Below the pieces are notes generated by a model, which was not told the origin of the DNA, did no database searches, and saw only the letters and a list, made by a program, of their open reading frames with translations. Positions 1 through 5,468 of a stretch of 7,099 bases of DNA are shown here, piece by piece. The stretch is from contig JAKEIF010000172.1 of the NCBI GenBank assembly GCA_022545875.1, forward strand, positions 1 to 7,099. The letters run 5' to 3'. The stretch is from Nitrososphaera sp. (GTDB taxonomy: Archaea > Thermoproteota > Nitrososphaeria > Nitrososphaerales > Nitrososphaeraceae). Numbering within the stretch: position 1 is the stretch's first letter; every line of letters begins with the position of its first letter. The position numbers were made by a program, and so were the translations under genes.

Positions 1-336
1 AATGCTTTGAGCATCTTCTATCGATACGCTAAATTCCATTCCTCCCTGTAACGACTTCCACATTTCCAGCTGCGCGGATTTGATGATGTTGTCAATGTTG
101 ACCACAGCATCGAGATAGAACATGCCTAAAGAAGGCTCGGCTTCAGCCTTTATGGTGGCAGTCCACTTGCTTTGCTCTTGGATACTGTTTTCGCTTATAA
201 TCCTAGCAACTTCCTCGTTGCTCATGTCAAGCTGCATAGCAATTACTTCCGGCAAAACTCCTGCGTTATGGAGGTTTAACACGGTTTGCTTCCGACTGCC
301 TTCCAAGTGTCTCCAGACACTGGTACGATGTCGCAC
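1..336 (-). CDS. Partial hypothetical protein with HTH-like segment, cut by left edge
   Basis: The reverse strand is open for 112 codons from a GTG at 336 to the window edge, with a stop just upstream at 340-342. The translation has protein-like composition. Residues about 18-50 (VLNLHNAGVLPEVIAMQLDM followed by SNEEVARII) have the pattern of a helix-turn-helix of the sigma-70 region 4 kind: leucine-rich helix, turn with Gly, and a second amphipathic helix. The rest, ending in MEFSVSIEDAQSI at the edge, is not recognised. No ATG lies near the start; GTG at 336 or GTG at 282 are the candidates, and no convincing Shine-Dalgarno is visible. It could be a real gene with a GTG start or the surviving part of a gene that lost its 5' end. 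No function is assigned. The forward-strand frame at 122-343 is its shadow. Confidence 0.5.
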   Translation of the reverse strand, partial: MRHRTSVWRHLEGSRKQTVLNLHNAGVLPEVIAMQLDMSNEEVARIISENSIQEQSKWTATIKAEAEPSLGMFYLDAVVNIDNIIKSAQLEMWKSLQGGMEFSVSIEDAQSI

Positions 337-653
337 CTTTTAAGTTGTATTCATTTCAGTCGCGAATTTCACAGATGCGGAGACGTGTCACAGTTAAGTA
401 TTTGCGATAACGCAGCAGTCTTCCGAACATAACACGAATTGCACGGCAGACCAGTTTCAATCTAACGCTTTGAACAGCATTTACCGCTGGACCCCAAGCC
501 TAATTCATGATATCGTTCCTAGACAGTGACAATGGGGCATTCACGTTGGCCAAATAGAGAGCAGCCAGATAACAGGCGCATTATCCTCACAATACTTTGC
601 GAACCACAGGATTAATTTGCTAGTGGAATTGCAATATAAAAGGTAGATTTGAA
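337..653. other. Intergenic region without a supported gene
   Basis: About 317 bases separate the left-edge minus-strand gene from the dehydrogenase gene, which point away from each other, so promoters for both should lie here. All frames are short and poor. A 12-codon plus-strand frame (MRRRVTVKYLR) begins near 375 but has nothing to support it. No tRNA or other structured RNA was recognised. Confidence 0.5.
633..644 (+). promoter_or_regulatory. TATA-like box overlapping SD-like AAAGGT before the dehydrogenase gene
   Basis: The stretch AATATAAAAGGT lies 10-21 bases before the ATG at 654. AATATAAAA resembles an archaeal TATA box but is too close to the ATG for a leaderless start at that codon. 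AAAGGT is correctly placed for a Shine-Dalgarno site. Both readings are possible and only one is likely to be used. Confidence 0.4.
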
Positions 654-1706
654 ATGAAGGCGGCAGTCTACAGAGAGCACAATAAAGACCCACGGCAGGT
701 GGTCAAGATTGAAGATATTGACACCCCAGAGATTGGTGTCAACGAAGTCCTGATAAGAGTTGAGGCGGCATCGTACAACTATAATGACCTTTGGGGCATC
801 TGGGGCGAGCCTATCAAGATCCCCATGCCTCACATATCAGGAAGCGATATCGCGGGGACCGTTGTCGAGCTGGGAGAAAATGTCACTTCCACCATCAAAG
901 TCGGCGATAGGGTCGTTTCCCATCCTAACCTTACATGCAGGGTTTGCTACGAATGTACTTCAGGGAGAGAATACGACTGCAAGAACAGGATGGTGTGGGG
1001 CTTTCAAACTGGCCCGTTATGGGGAGGGTTCGCCCAATTTACCCACTTGCCAGAAGTCAACGTAGTAAAGATTCCTGACAATTTGACATTTGAAAATGCA
1101 TCAGCGCTCTCCATGGTTGGAATGACTGCTTGGCATATGCTAGTAACTAGAGCAAGGATAAGGCCTGGACAGAAGGTGCTGATTATGGGCGGAGGAAGTG
1201 GAATGGGCATAGCTGGCATACAAATCGCCAAGCTATTCAACTGCGATGTAATAGCTACCGCAGGCAACGAGGATAAGATGGCCAAATGCCTTGAGCTCGG
1301 TGCAGACCAGGTCGTCAACCACCGCGAGCAAGACTGGTACAGAAAAGTTCGTGACATGACCAACAAGGAAGGAGTTGATATCGTCTACGAACACATTGGC
1401 AAGACAGTATTCCCTCAAGCAGTAGCATTGTTAAAAATGGGAGGAACTCTTGTCTCGACTGGAGCGACAACCGGATATGATTCCGGCTTGGATTTGCGTT
1501 ACTTGTTCTTTCGGGGAATCAATCTGCTAGGGGCCACACAGGGGACAAAGGCTGGGCTTCAAGAAGTAATTCAATGGGCAAGCGGGGGAAAAATCAAGGC
1601 GGTCATTGACTCCATCTTGCCATTCAGTAACATGGTCGAAGGCCATGTAAAAATGGCGGGATCGCAGGTATTTGGAAAGATACTAACTACACCTCAAAAA
1701 CTTTGA
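654..1706 (+). CDS. Zinc-containing medium-chain dehydrogenase/reductase (alcohol dehydrogenase / quinone reductase-like)
   Basis: This is a 350-residue cytosolic NAD(P)H-dependent oxidoreductase of the medium-chain dehydrogenase/reductase (MDR) superfamily, at the usual length. The N-terminal GroES-like domain covers roughly residues 1-140. It has four cysteines at 95, 98, 101 and 109 in the CX2CX2CX7C spacing of the MDR structural zinc site. The Rossmann domain follows, with the nucleotide-binding loop MGGGSGMG at 178-185. The catalytic zinc ligands of classical alcohol dehydrogenases appear absent: the Cys position is Asn42 (YNYND) and the GHE histidine is Ser64 (GSD), as in quinone oxidoreductases and enoyl-CoA reductases. 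It may therefore reduce an activated double bond rather than oxidise an alcohol. A role such as acryloyl- or crotonyl-CoA reduction in the thaumarchaeal 3-hydroxypropionate/4-hydroxybutyrate cycle is possible, but that is inference. The ATG at 654 has an AAAGGT before it. No partner gene is adjacent. Confidence 0.9.
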   Translation: MKAAVYREHNKDPRQVVKIEDIDTPEIGVNEVLIRVEAASYNYNDLWGIWGEPIKIPMPHISGSDIAGTVVELGENVTSTIKVGDRVVSHPNLTCRVCYECTSGREYDCKNRMVWGFQTGPLWGGFAQFTHLPEVNVVKIPDNLTFENASALSMVGMTAWHMLVTRARIRPGQKVLIMGGGSGMGIAGIQIAKLFNCDVIATAGNEDKMAKCLELGADQVVNHREQDWYRKVRDMTNKEGVDIVYEHIGKTVFPQAVALLKMGGTLVSTGATTGYDSGLDLRYLFFRGINLLGATQGTKAGLQEVIQWASGGKIKAVIDSILPFSNMVEGHVKMAGSQVFGKILTTPQKL

Positions 1707-1900
1707 GCGCCAGCGCACCTAAACCCCATCTGTCTCCCTATTGCAAATGTACAGGATCTTTGCAGAAATTGTGGGCACCTAACGGAGTCTGCTCGTTGCG
1801 AACGTAAACCAGACGAACAGTGCAGGGGATTTGAAGTCCACTGTAAGGCTTCGGTGCGAGTCGCGTTGTATCATGCGTAATCATTATTTCCTTTGTGAGG

Positions 1901-1906
1901 TTATAT
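1901..1906 (+). promoter_or_regulatory. TATA-like box upstream of dodecin gene
   Basis: TTATAT is centred about 27 bases before the tandem ATG codons at 1931 and 1934, the spacing expected for a leaderless archaeal transcript. If it is the promoter, translation begins at 1931 or 1934 rather than at 1913. It also overlaps a GAGGT (1897-1901) that could be a Shine-Dalgarno site for 1913, so the two start models conflict. Confidence 0.4.
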
Positions 1907-1912
1907 CAATGC

Positions 1913-2188
1913 ATGACCACAACCAGTAAAATGATGAGTGAGGAAAAAAGCCAGCGAAGCTCAAGAAGCGTCAGAGTTGCCAAGATTGTCGAATTGATCG
2001 GAACTTCTGACAAAAGCTGGGAAGACGCAGCTCAGGTAGCTATAGAGGAGGCCAGAAAAACAATTCATGGCATACATGGGATCAAAATGAAAGACATGAC
2101 CGCTCGAGTGGATCCAGAAACCGGCAAGTTGATAGAATATCGAACCTGCATTGACCTTTCATTTGGGGTTATCGACGAGGAGCGATAG
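1913..2188 (+). CDS. Dodecin family protein
   Basis: This is a small dodecin-fold protein. Dodecins are about 65-75 residue beta-alpha-beta-beta subunits that assemble into hollow dodecamers, usually storing flavin. The core begins near VRVAKIVELIGTSDKSWEDA (strand 1 and start of the helix), continues through a helix rich in Ala and Glu, and ends with two strands, the last being CIDLSFGVID. The aromatic Trp that stacks on flavin in haloarchaeal and bacterial dodecins (the W of RWFEV) aligns here with Gly in IHGIHGIKM, so flavin binding is doubtful. From ATG 1913 it has 91 residues with an extra polar N-terminal tail of about 20. Alternative starts are GTG 1895, and ATG 1931 or 1934, which fit a leaderless mRNA from the TATA-like box at 1901. 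A T-rich terminator follows immediately. The family call is firm; the ligand is unknown. Confidence 0.85.
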   Translation: MTTTSKMMSEEKSQRSSRSVRVAKIVELIGTSDKSWEDAAQVAIEEARKTIHGIHGIKMKDMTARVDPETGKLIEYRTCIDLSFGVIDEER

Positions 2189-2196
2189 CCTCACTT

Positions 2197-2210
2197 CTTT
2201 CCCTTTTTTT
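2197..2210 (+). terminator. Poly-T terminator after dodecin gene
   Basis: The pyrimidine run CTTTCCCTTTTTTT begins about 9 bases after the dodecin stop codon. T-rich tracts without a strong hairpin are the usual intrinsic archaeal termination signal. Confidence 0.55.
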
Positions 2211-2240
2211 CAGATTCCAAATTCTGACTTGTTTAGTAGG

Positions 2241-2413
2241 ATGGAAGGTGACGGCGTGGTACTCGTCAAGATCTACGCAAATGGCCCCTTGCAGAAGGCA
2301 AACTGGAGGTCCTTATAGTGCCAATAATTGCGAGGTTAATGAATAAGGAGCAAAGCTATACATTCAAAATGTCAGAAACAGGCAACTATATCGGACGAAG
2401 GGAAATCCTTTGA
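2241..2413 (+). other. Two short overlapping coding-like frames, possible gene remnant
   Basis: The 339-base gap between the dodecin gene and the next gene holds no full-length gene, but two short frames read like protein. The first runs from ATG 2241 to TAG 2318 (25 residues, starting MEGDGVVLVKIYANGPL). The second, shifted relative to the first, can begin at GTG 2318 and ends at TGA 2413 (31 residues, including IIARLMNKEQSYTFKM). It is also open upstream back to a TGA near 2246, so the frames overlap over LAEGKLEVLI. Switching frame around 2288-2295 would give one continuous polypeptide of about 55 residues. That suggests a frameshifted small gene or remnant, but the length is short enough for chance. 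No family is recognised. Confidence 0.25.
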
Positions 2414-2527
2414 AAATAAGTGAGGCACTTTTCGGCATCACGATTCCCATAGTGTAAAAAATATGACTTACAATGGTTTTCAGTTTCCCGTCGGCCAAGT
2501 GTACCATTCAACAGATTGTCATTACCA

Positions 2528-2791
2528 ATGAATACAGGCAAGACACTGCGTAAAGCCTTTGAAGGCATAATTGAGGTTCTAGGATCCGAAGGAAAGGATG
2601 CCATAGTGTCAGAGCTAAGAACCAAGTGCGATTATGGACAAGAGTATGTTGAAACCAAAATAATCATGGACACTCTTCAACGATTGTTCGGCGTTGATTC
2701 TGCAGGACTATTACTCGAACAGGTAAAAAAGGTAGAGAGTAGGTTTGAGGCGCGCATTGCAGAGATACGAAGCGGTCCAAGCCGCAATTAG
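2528..2791 (+). CDS. Small hypothetical protein, all-alpha
   Basis: This is an 87-residue soluble protein starting at ATG 2528 (MNTGKTLRKAFEGIIEVLGS). An in-frame TTG at 2516 would add four residues and is less likely. The sequence looks entirely helical with three or four amphipathic helices. It has a KIIMDTLQRLFGVDSAGLLL segment at about residues 46-65, then a charged tail with EQVKKVESRFEARIAEI that could form a short coiled coil. There is one cysteine, and no catalytic motif, membrane segment or signal peptide. The pattern of an N-terminal helix, a short variable middle, and a 'LxxLFGxxxAxLL' helix recalls small uncharacterised proteins of ammonia-oxidising archaea, but no function is known to me. 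It is convergent with the DUF4443 gene, 108 bases away, and stands alone. Confidence 0.7.
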   Translation: MNTGKTLRKAFEGIIEVLGSEGKDAIVSELRTKCDYGQEYVETKIIMDTLQRLFGVDSAGLLLEQVKKVESRFEARIAEIRSGPSRN

Positions 2792-2899
2792 CCAATAACC
2801 ACTACAAGTTGTATCGCTCGAAAGCGAATTCTGTTGTCGCTATTTCAGAGAATATGACTTTTTGCTGTCCGAGCAGGCGTTGGAAGATGTCTCCTTACT

Positions 2900-3550
2900 C
2901 TAGTAATGTTTTTCGTGGTTTACAATAGTGAATAGCGCCGCATTCTTTGCAGCGAGCTCTGCAGTTCTCTTATCCGTATCGGCGCTGCCAACAATTATGA
3001 CATCGCCTTGCTCCGGCTTTAAGGCGTCGAGGAGCAGTGTACGCGTTATCGGATCTTTCTTCAGAGAATCCAGGTTACGGTTTGCAGTAGGCATGACAAA
3101 CTTGTTGTCCAGATACAGCAACGTGGTCGCTCCGCTGCCTCCAATGATTATGGCTGCGTCTCGCTGTTCAATGCCTGACTTTATTCCATAGCTCAATTCC
3201 TTTATCAATACCGCATGATTAAATTTTCCCAGTGCCACTGAGCATCTTGGTAGCGGCGTTTCAGATGGCAGCGATGCAATTAATTCAGAGAAAATGGTTT
3301 GTCCTCGATCCGTCAAGGTAGTCCCGCGATTACTTGTCTTTACCAGATTATTCATCTTTAGGTGTTTAACCAGAGTCTTGATGCTTCCTTCGCCGAGAGC
3401 CAGTTCCTTGCAGAGCAGGTCCCTGCCCACGTGACCATTTCTGTTTATGAGCTGCATGGTTTTGAAAATATGGACTACGCCAAAGGATAATCCTCGGCTC
3501 GGGGCGTACTTGCTCGCAACTTTTGTCAGTGCCTTGATGAACATGTGCAT
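2900..3550 (-). CDS. Winged-helix DUF4443-type transcriptional regulator
   Basis: This is a 216-residue cytosolic protein. Residues about 15-75 form a winged-helix DNA-binding domain: GRDLLCKELALGEGSIKTLV includes the helix-turn-helix, followed by LKMNNLVKTSNRGTTLTDRG, which is the wing with the typical 'LT.RG' ending. The C-terminal half (about 95-216) matches the archaeal DUF4443 domain, with a glycine-rich IIIGGSGATTLLYLDNKFVM stretch at about 135-154 and a GDVIIVGSAD segment; this part is presumably a ligand-sensing domain. The gene is transcribed away from cbtB and cbtA across a 100-base region with palindromes. The inference is a local regulator of cobalt uptake, perhaps also of itself. 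The tail HEKHY and the cysteines at LLCKEL and PRCSV could bind metal, but this is speculative. ATG 3550 and ATG 3544 are both possible starts. Confidence 0.82.
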   Translation of the reverse strand: MHMFIKALTKVASKYAPSRGLSFGVVHIFKTMQLINRNGHVGRDLLCKELALGEGSIKTLVKHLKMNNLVKTSNRGTTLTDRGQTIFSELIASLPSETPLPRCSVALGKFNHAVLIKELSYGIKSGIEQRDAAIIIGGSGATTLLYLDNKFVMPTANRNLDSLKKDPITRTLLLDALKPEQGDVIIVGSADTDKRTAELAAKNAALFTIVNHEKHY

Positions 3551-3560
3551 GAGCTAGGCT

Positions 3561-3570
3561 CAGGATCCTG
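3561..3570. repeat. Perfect 10-base palindrome, candidate operator
   Basis: CAGGATCCTG is its own reverse complement. It lies 11-20 bases upstream of the DUF4443 start codon, close to the predicted transcript start of that gene. It is flanked by direct TAGGCT copies at 3555-3560 and 3572-3577. A position overlapping the regulator's own promoter would fit autoregulation. Confidence 0.35.
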
Positions 3571-3579
3571 TTAGGCTAG

Positions 3580-3594
3580 TTATGATTTATTCTA
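3580..3594 (-). promoter_or_regulatory. TATA-like box for DUF4443 regulator gene
   Basis: On the minus strand this reads TAGAATAAATCATAA. The A/T core GAATAAAT would place transcription start near 3562, giving a 5' leader of about 12 bases before the ATG at 3550. It lies between the two palindromes. Confidence 0.35.
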
Positions 3595-3596
3595 AC

Positions 3597-3626
3597 CTGA
3601 ATTCAGTTGGATAAACCCTCCTATCC
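3597..3626. repeat. Palindrome plus spaced inverted repeat, candidate operator for cbtBA
   Basis: CTGAATTCAG (3597-3606) is a perfect 10-base palindrome. It is followed at once by GGATA (3609-3613) and TATCC (3622-3626), an inverted repeat with an 8-base spacer. The second repeat ends one base before the cbtB TATA box, where a bound regulator would affect TBP/TFB access. No matching copy elsewhere in the window confirms either as a binding site. Confidence 0.35.
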
Positions 3627-3627
3627 T

Positions 3628-3637
3628 TTATATATTA
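3628..3637 (+). promoter_or_regulatory. TATA box of cbtBA
   Basis: TTATATATTA is a strong archaeal TATA box match, centred about 20 bases before the ATG at 3651 and 28 before the ATG at 3660. The mRNA is therefore leaderless or nearly so. GGGAGGT at 3653-3659 touches the second ATG and is too close to act as its ribosome binding site. Confidence 0.6.
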
Positions 3638-3650
3638 CATTTTTTCATAG

Positions 3651-3881
3651 ATGGGAGGTATGTCCCTATCATTCATCGAGAAGGTTGCGCATGCAGTCGT
3701 CAAAGTTCCAAAAGTTGCTGTTGGCGTACTTTTGGGCATCATGTTGTTGGGTGTTTTCATGGTAGGATTTGACCAAGGCCAACTCTTCGCCTTGGCAGAA
3801 GGTGAAGCAGCATATGACAACATGTGGATGCATGAGTTTTATCACGACATGAGGCACGCAGCAGGGTTCCCCTGCCACTGA
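3651..3881 (+). CDS. cbtB: CbtB, cobalt transporter small subunit
   Basis: This is a 76-residue single-span membrane protein, the usual size for CbtB. A hydrophobic helix covers about residues 21-41. The C-terminal tail carries the family's metal-ligand motif: His61, His65, His69, then GFPCH with Cys75 and His76 at the very end (MHEFYHDMRHAAGFPCH). CbtB is predicted to deliver or bind cobalt for its partner CbtA in uptake linked to cobalamin synthesis, which thaumarchaea carry out. The gene is 23 bases upstream of cbtA on the same strand and presumably cotranscribed from the TATA box at 3628. ATG 3651 is chosen; ATG 3660 (three residues shorter) is equally compatible with a leaderless start. 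Confidence 0.9.
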   Translation: MGGMSLSFIEKVAHAVVKVPKVAVGVLLGIMLLGVFMVGFDQGQLFALAEGEAAYDNMWMHEFYHDMRHAAGFPCH

Positions 3882-3904
3882 ACAACGTGGTTGATCCGTG
3901 AGCC

Positions 3905-4630
3905 TTGAAAGCGGGAACGTTTATCGCCATCACACTCCTTTCGGGGGCTATCGCAGGTGCTATCCTTGGGACAATTAACCAGGCAATAGTGGAGCCGTAT
4001 ATCGATGCGGCTATTGACATAGAGAACCAGAATGCGGTTGCTTCTGGAGAAATATTTGACCCGACTGAATATGCGACTTATAGAATATGGCAAAAGAGTG
4101 GAGGAATAGCAGCCGGCGCCGTCCTTGGCATGTCCATCGGCGCTCTATTTGGCGTAGTATTCGCCTACACCAGACCCTCCATACCAGGTTCTAGCAACAA
4201 GAAAAAGGCCATCATTCTCGCAGGCATTATGGGAGCAGTGCTCTTTATCATTCCAGCTCTAAAGTATCCGGCTAATCCGCCCGCAGTTGGCGATCCAGAG
4301 ACAATCTACTACAGGCAGACTCTCTATGTGGCCTTCCTGGCCATTTCAGGTTTTTCAGCCTTGGGCTTGGCGATCCTTTACAGGAAAATGGGAGCTAGGC
4401 AGGCAAAGAGAGTCCTGGTTCCGGGTGTATACGCCGCAATAATGGTTTCGGCGTTCGTGCTGATGCCGCCAAACCCTGATGACGTAACTGCGCCAATGGA
4501 TTTGGTGACAGGCTTTAGAATAGCGAGTGCCGTGACGATGGTCACCTTCTGGGGAGTGCTTGGCTTGATATTTGGGGCATTCTGGGATCGCCTCAAGCCC
4601 CATGAGGCAGCCAAAGTGAACACAGTCTAG
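3905..4630 (+). CDS. cbtA: CbtA, cobalt transporter membrane subunit
   Basis: This is a 241-residue integral membrane protein of the CbtA family, the probable permease partner of CbtB. Hydrophobic segments lie at about residues 5-28, 67-90, 99-118, 140-160, 170-187 and 205-228, giving five or six spans. The first has the small-residue-rich pattern TLLSGAIAGAILG typical of the family's start, and the loop after it is acidic. The start must be TTG at 3905: an in-frame TGA lies at 3899-3901, and the first in-frame ATG falls in the second membrane segment, so a later start would delete the first helix. It lies 23 bases after cbtB, and the divergent DUF4443 gene next to them may control both. The substrate (cobalt) is inferred from family knowledge, not from ligand residues. 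Confidence 0.88.
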   Translation: MKAGTFIAITLLSGAIAGAILGTINQAIVEPYIDAAIDIENQNAVASGEIFDPTEYATYRIWQKSGGIAAGAVLGMSIGALFGVVFAYTRPSIPGSSNKKKAIILAGIMGAVLFIIPALKYPANPPAVGDPETIYYRQTLYVAFLAISGFSALGLAILYRKMGARQAKRVLVPGVYAAIMVSAFVLMPPNPDDVTAPMDLVTGFRIASAVTMVTFWGVLGLIFGAFWDRLKPHEAAKVNTV

Positions 4631-4671
4631 GCAATCTGGAGCCTGCTCATCTTTCAAAAGCCACCTGAAAT

Positions 4672-4680
4672 TCTTTAAAG
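4672..4680 (+). promoter_or_regulatory. TATA-like box for the small zinc-finger gene
   Basis: TCTTTAAAG is centred about 23-25 bases before the ATG at 4699, close to the spacing for a leaderless transcript. No Shine-Dalgarno is visible before that ATG. Confidence 0.45.
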
Positions 4681-4698
4681 TCATAAAGTCCAATTCTG

Positions 4699-4899
4699 AT
4701 GGTGCCTAAGAAACAAGCGGACTCCAAATCTGAATGGAAGATAGTAAACGATACGGCGATCAAGGTCAGAAGCCCGCCTGTGCGTCGGACGAGACCAGAG
4801 TACCGATGCACAATATGCAACCAGCTGTTTCCAAGCGAGTTGGATCTATCGGAGCACCAAAAGATGGATCACAGCAAGAAGGCCGCTCTCTCCGCCTGA
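4699..4899 (+). CDS. Small C2H2 zinc-finger protein
   Basis: This is a 66-residue basic protein with one classical C2H2 finger near the C-terminus: Cys37, Cys40, His53 and His58 (CX2CX12HX4H), with Phe44 and Leu50 in the conserved hydrophobic positions. The N-terminal half is Lys/Arg/Pro-rich and probably disordered (SPPVRRTRPEYRC precedes the finger). Single-finger proteins like this are common in thaumarchaea; they probably bind nucleic acid or mediate protein contacts, but targets are unknown. It is convergent with the DUF3175 gene. Its finger follows the same spacing as the one at the C-terminus of the PRC-barrel protein encoded at 6038-6505. The call of finger is firm; the biological role is not known. 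Confidence 0.8.
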   Translation: MVPKKQADSKSEWKIVNDTAIKVRSPPVRRTRPEYRCTICNQLFPSELDLSEHQKMDHSKKAALSA

Positions 4900-4915
4900 T
4901 TTCCTGTTCTATCCT

Positions 4916-4922
4916 AAAAAAA
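4916..4922 (-). terminator. Poly-T terminator of the DUF3175 gene
   Basis: A run of seven A on the plus strand reads as T7 on the minus strand, about 77 bases after the DUF3175 stop codon and between the two convergent genes. It is a plausible archaeal T-tract terminator. Confidence 0.35.
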
Positions 4923-4998
4923 CAACGAACGGTGATATGGCTTGTTTATTGGCAGGTAAAAGTCAGACTGGCCAGCAACGGAAACAAGGCGTCAGCAG

Positions 4999-5280
4999 CT
5001 ACTTCTTGCCGGATTTCTTTAGCCGACTCTGCAGGATTCTTTTGGCTTTCTCTAGCTCGCTCCTGCGTGATGTCGGTAAAGTTTTTCCAGCGCGATTTAG
5101 GAAGTACTGTATCATTCGTATGCCGGAGCCTATGCCTTTTGGACTTACCTTCTTTGAGGCCATATGCCTTGCGACGGTCTCGGCATCCTTAGTGAATACG
5201 CCTTTCTCAGGAAAGGTGGATGATGTAGCGACCTTGCTTACCCAATGCTTTTTTGCTCTTGAGGGCTTTTTTGATGGCAT
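4999..5280 (-). CDS. DUF3175 domain-containing protein
   Basis: This is a small, very basic protein of 93 residues from ATG 5280 (MPSKKPSRAKKHWVSKVATS). The features match DUF3175: a KHWVSKV opening, the EKGVFTKDAETVARHM segment, a conserved 'S..RS/GIRMIQYFLNRAGKTLP' core (about residues 51-69), and a terminal helix beginning RRSELEKAKR. The family is found in bacteria and archaea and has no established function; the Lys/Arg-rich ends suggest nucleic-acid binding, which is inference. The upstream ATG 5298 and TTG 5325 are possible but less likely starts, because the TATA-like box at 5304 lies 26 bases before 5280. The downstream neighbour is the convergent zinc-finger gene, and the upstream one is another small basic protein 188 bases away. 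Confidence 0.82.
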   Translation of the reverse strand: MPSKKPSRAKKHWVSKVATSSTFPEKGVFTKDAETVARHMASKKVSPKGIGSGIRMIQYFLNRAGKTLPTSRRSELEKAKRILQSRLKKSGKK

Positions 5281-5302
5281 TGAACCTATTAGTAGCATAA
5301 AC

Positions 5303-5310
5303 TGAATTAA
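5303..5310 (-). promoter_or_regulatory. TATA-like box of the DUF3175 gene
   Basis: CTTAATTC on the minus strand is centred about 26 bases before the ATG at 5280, the spacing expected for a leaderless archaeal mRNA. This supports choosing 5280 over the upstream in-frame starts. Confidence 0.4.
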
Positions 5311-5468
5311 GATTTGTCCACGCAACGCCGTCTACATATCGTCATTGGATTATCCGATCCATCGCGCATATCTACCGCCGTGCGCCACATGAAATCTGGA
5401 TCGACAAGGTACAATCTTCTGGGGGTTCCCGTCCAATTACTTTGCGAAGGTCGCTCGGCCGATTAACT

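Noticed and set aside
122..343. Plus-strand 73-codon frame
   Set aside because: It is the complement of the minus-strand partial gene at 1-336, which has better protein-like composition and an HTH-like segment; the plus frame reads as a Cys/Ser/Leu-rich shadow.
1004..1418. Minus-strand frames of 120 and 61 codons inside the dehydrogenase gene
   Set aside because: Antisense shadows of a firmly identified MDR-family gene.
1820..1880. Possible tRNA-like or riboswitch sequence before the dodecin gene (aggcttcggtgcgagtcg)
   Set aside because: The stretch vaguely resembles a T-arm, but no acceptor stem, anticodon arm or D-arm could be paired with it.
3551..3650. Cobalamin riboswitch upstream of cbtBA
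   Set aside because: The region is only 100 bases, no B12-box-like conserved sequence is visible, and the TATA box leaves essentially no 5' leader.
4734..5305. Plus-strand frames of 152 and 122 codons
   Set aside because: They overlap the C2H2 zinc-finger gene in another frame and run antisense through the DUF3175 gene; their composition is Ser/Leu/Cys-rich and they match no family.
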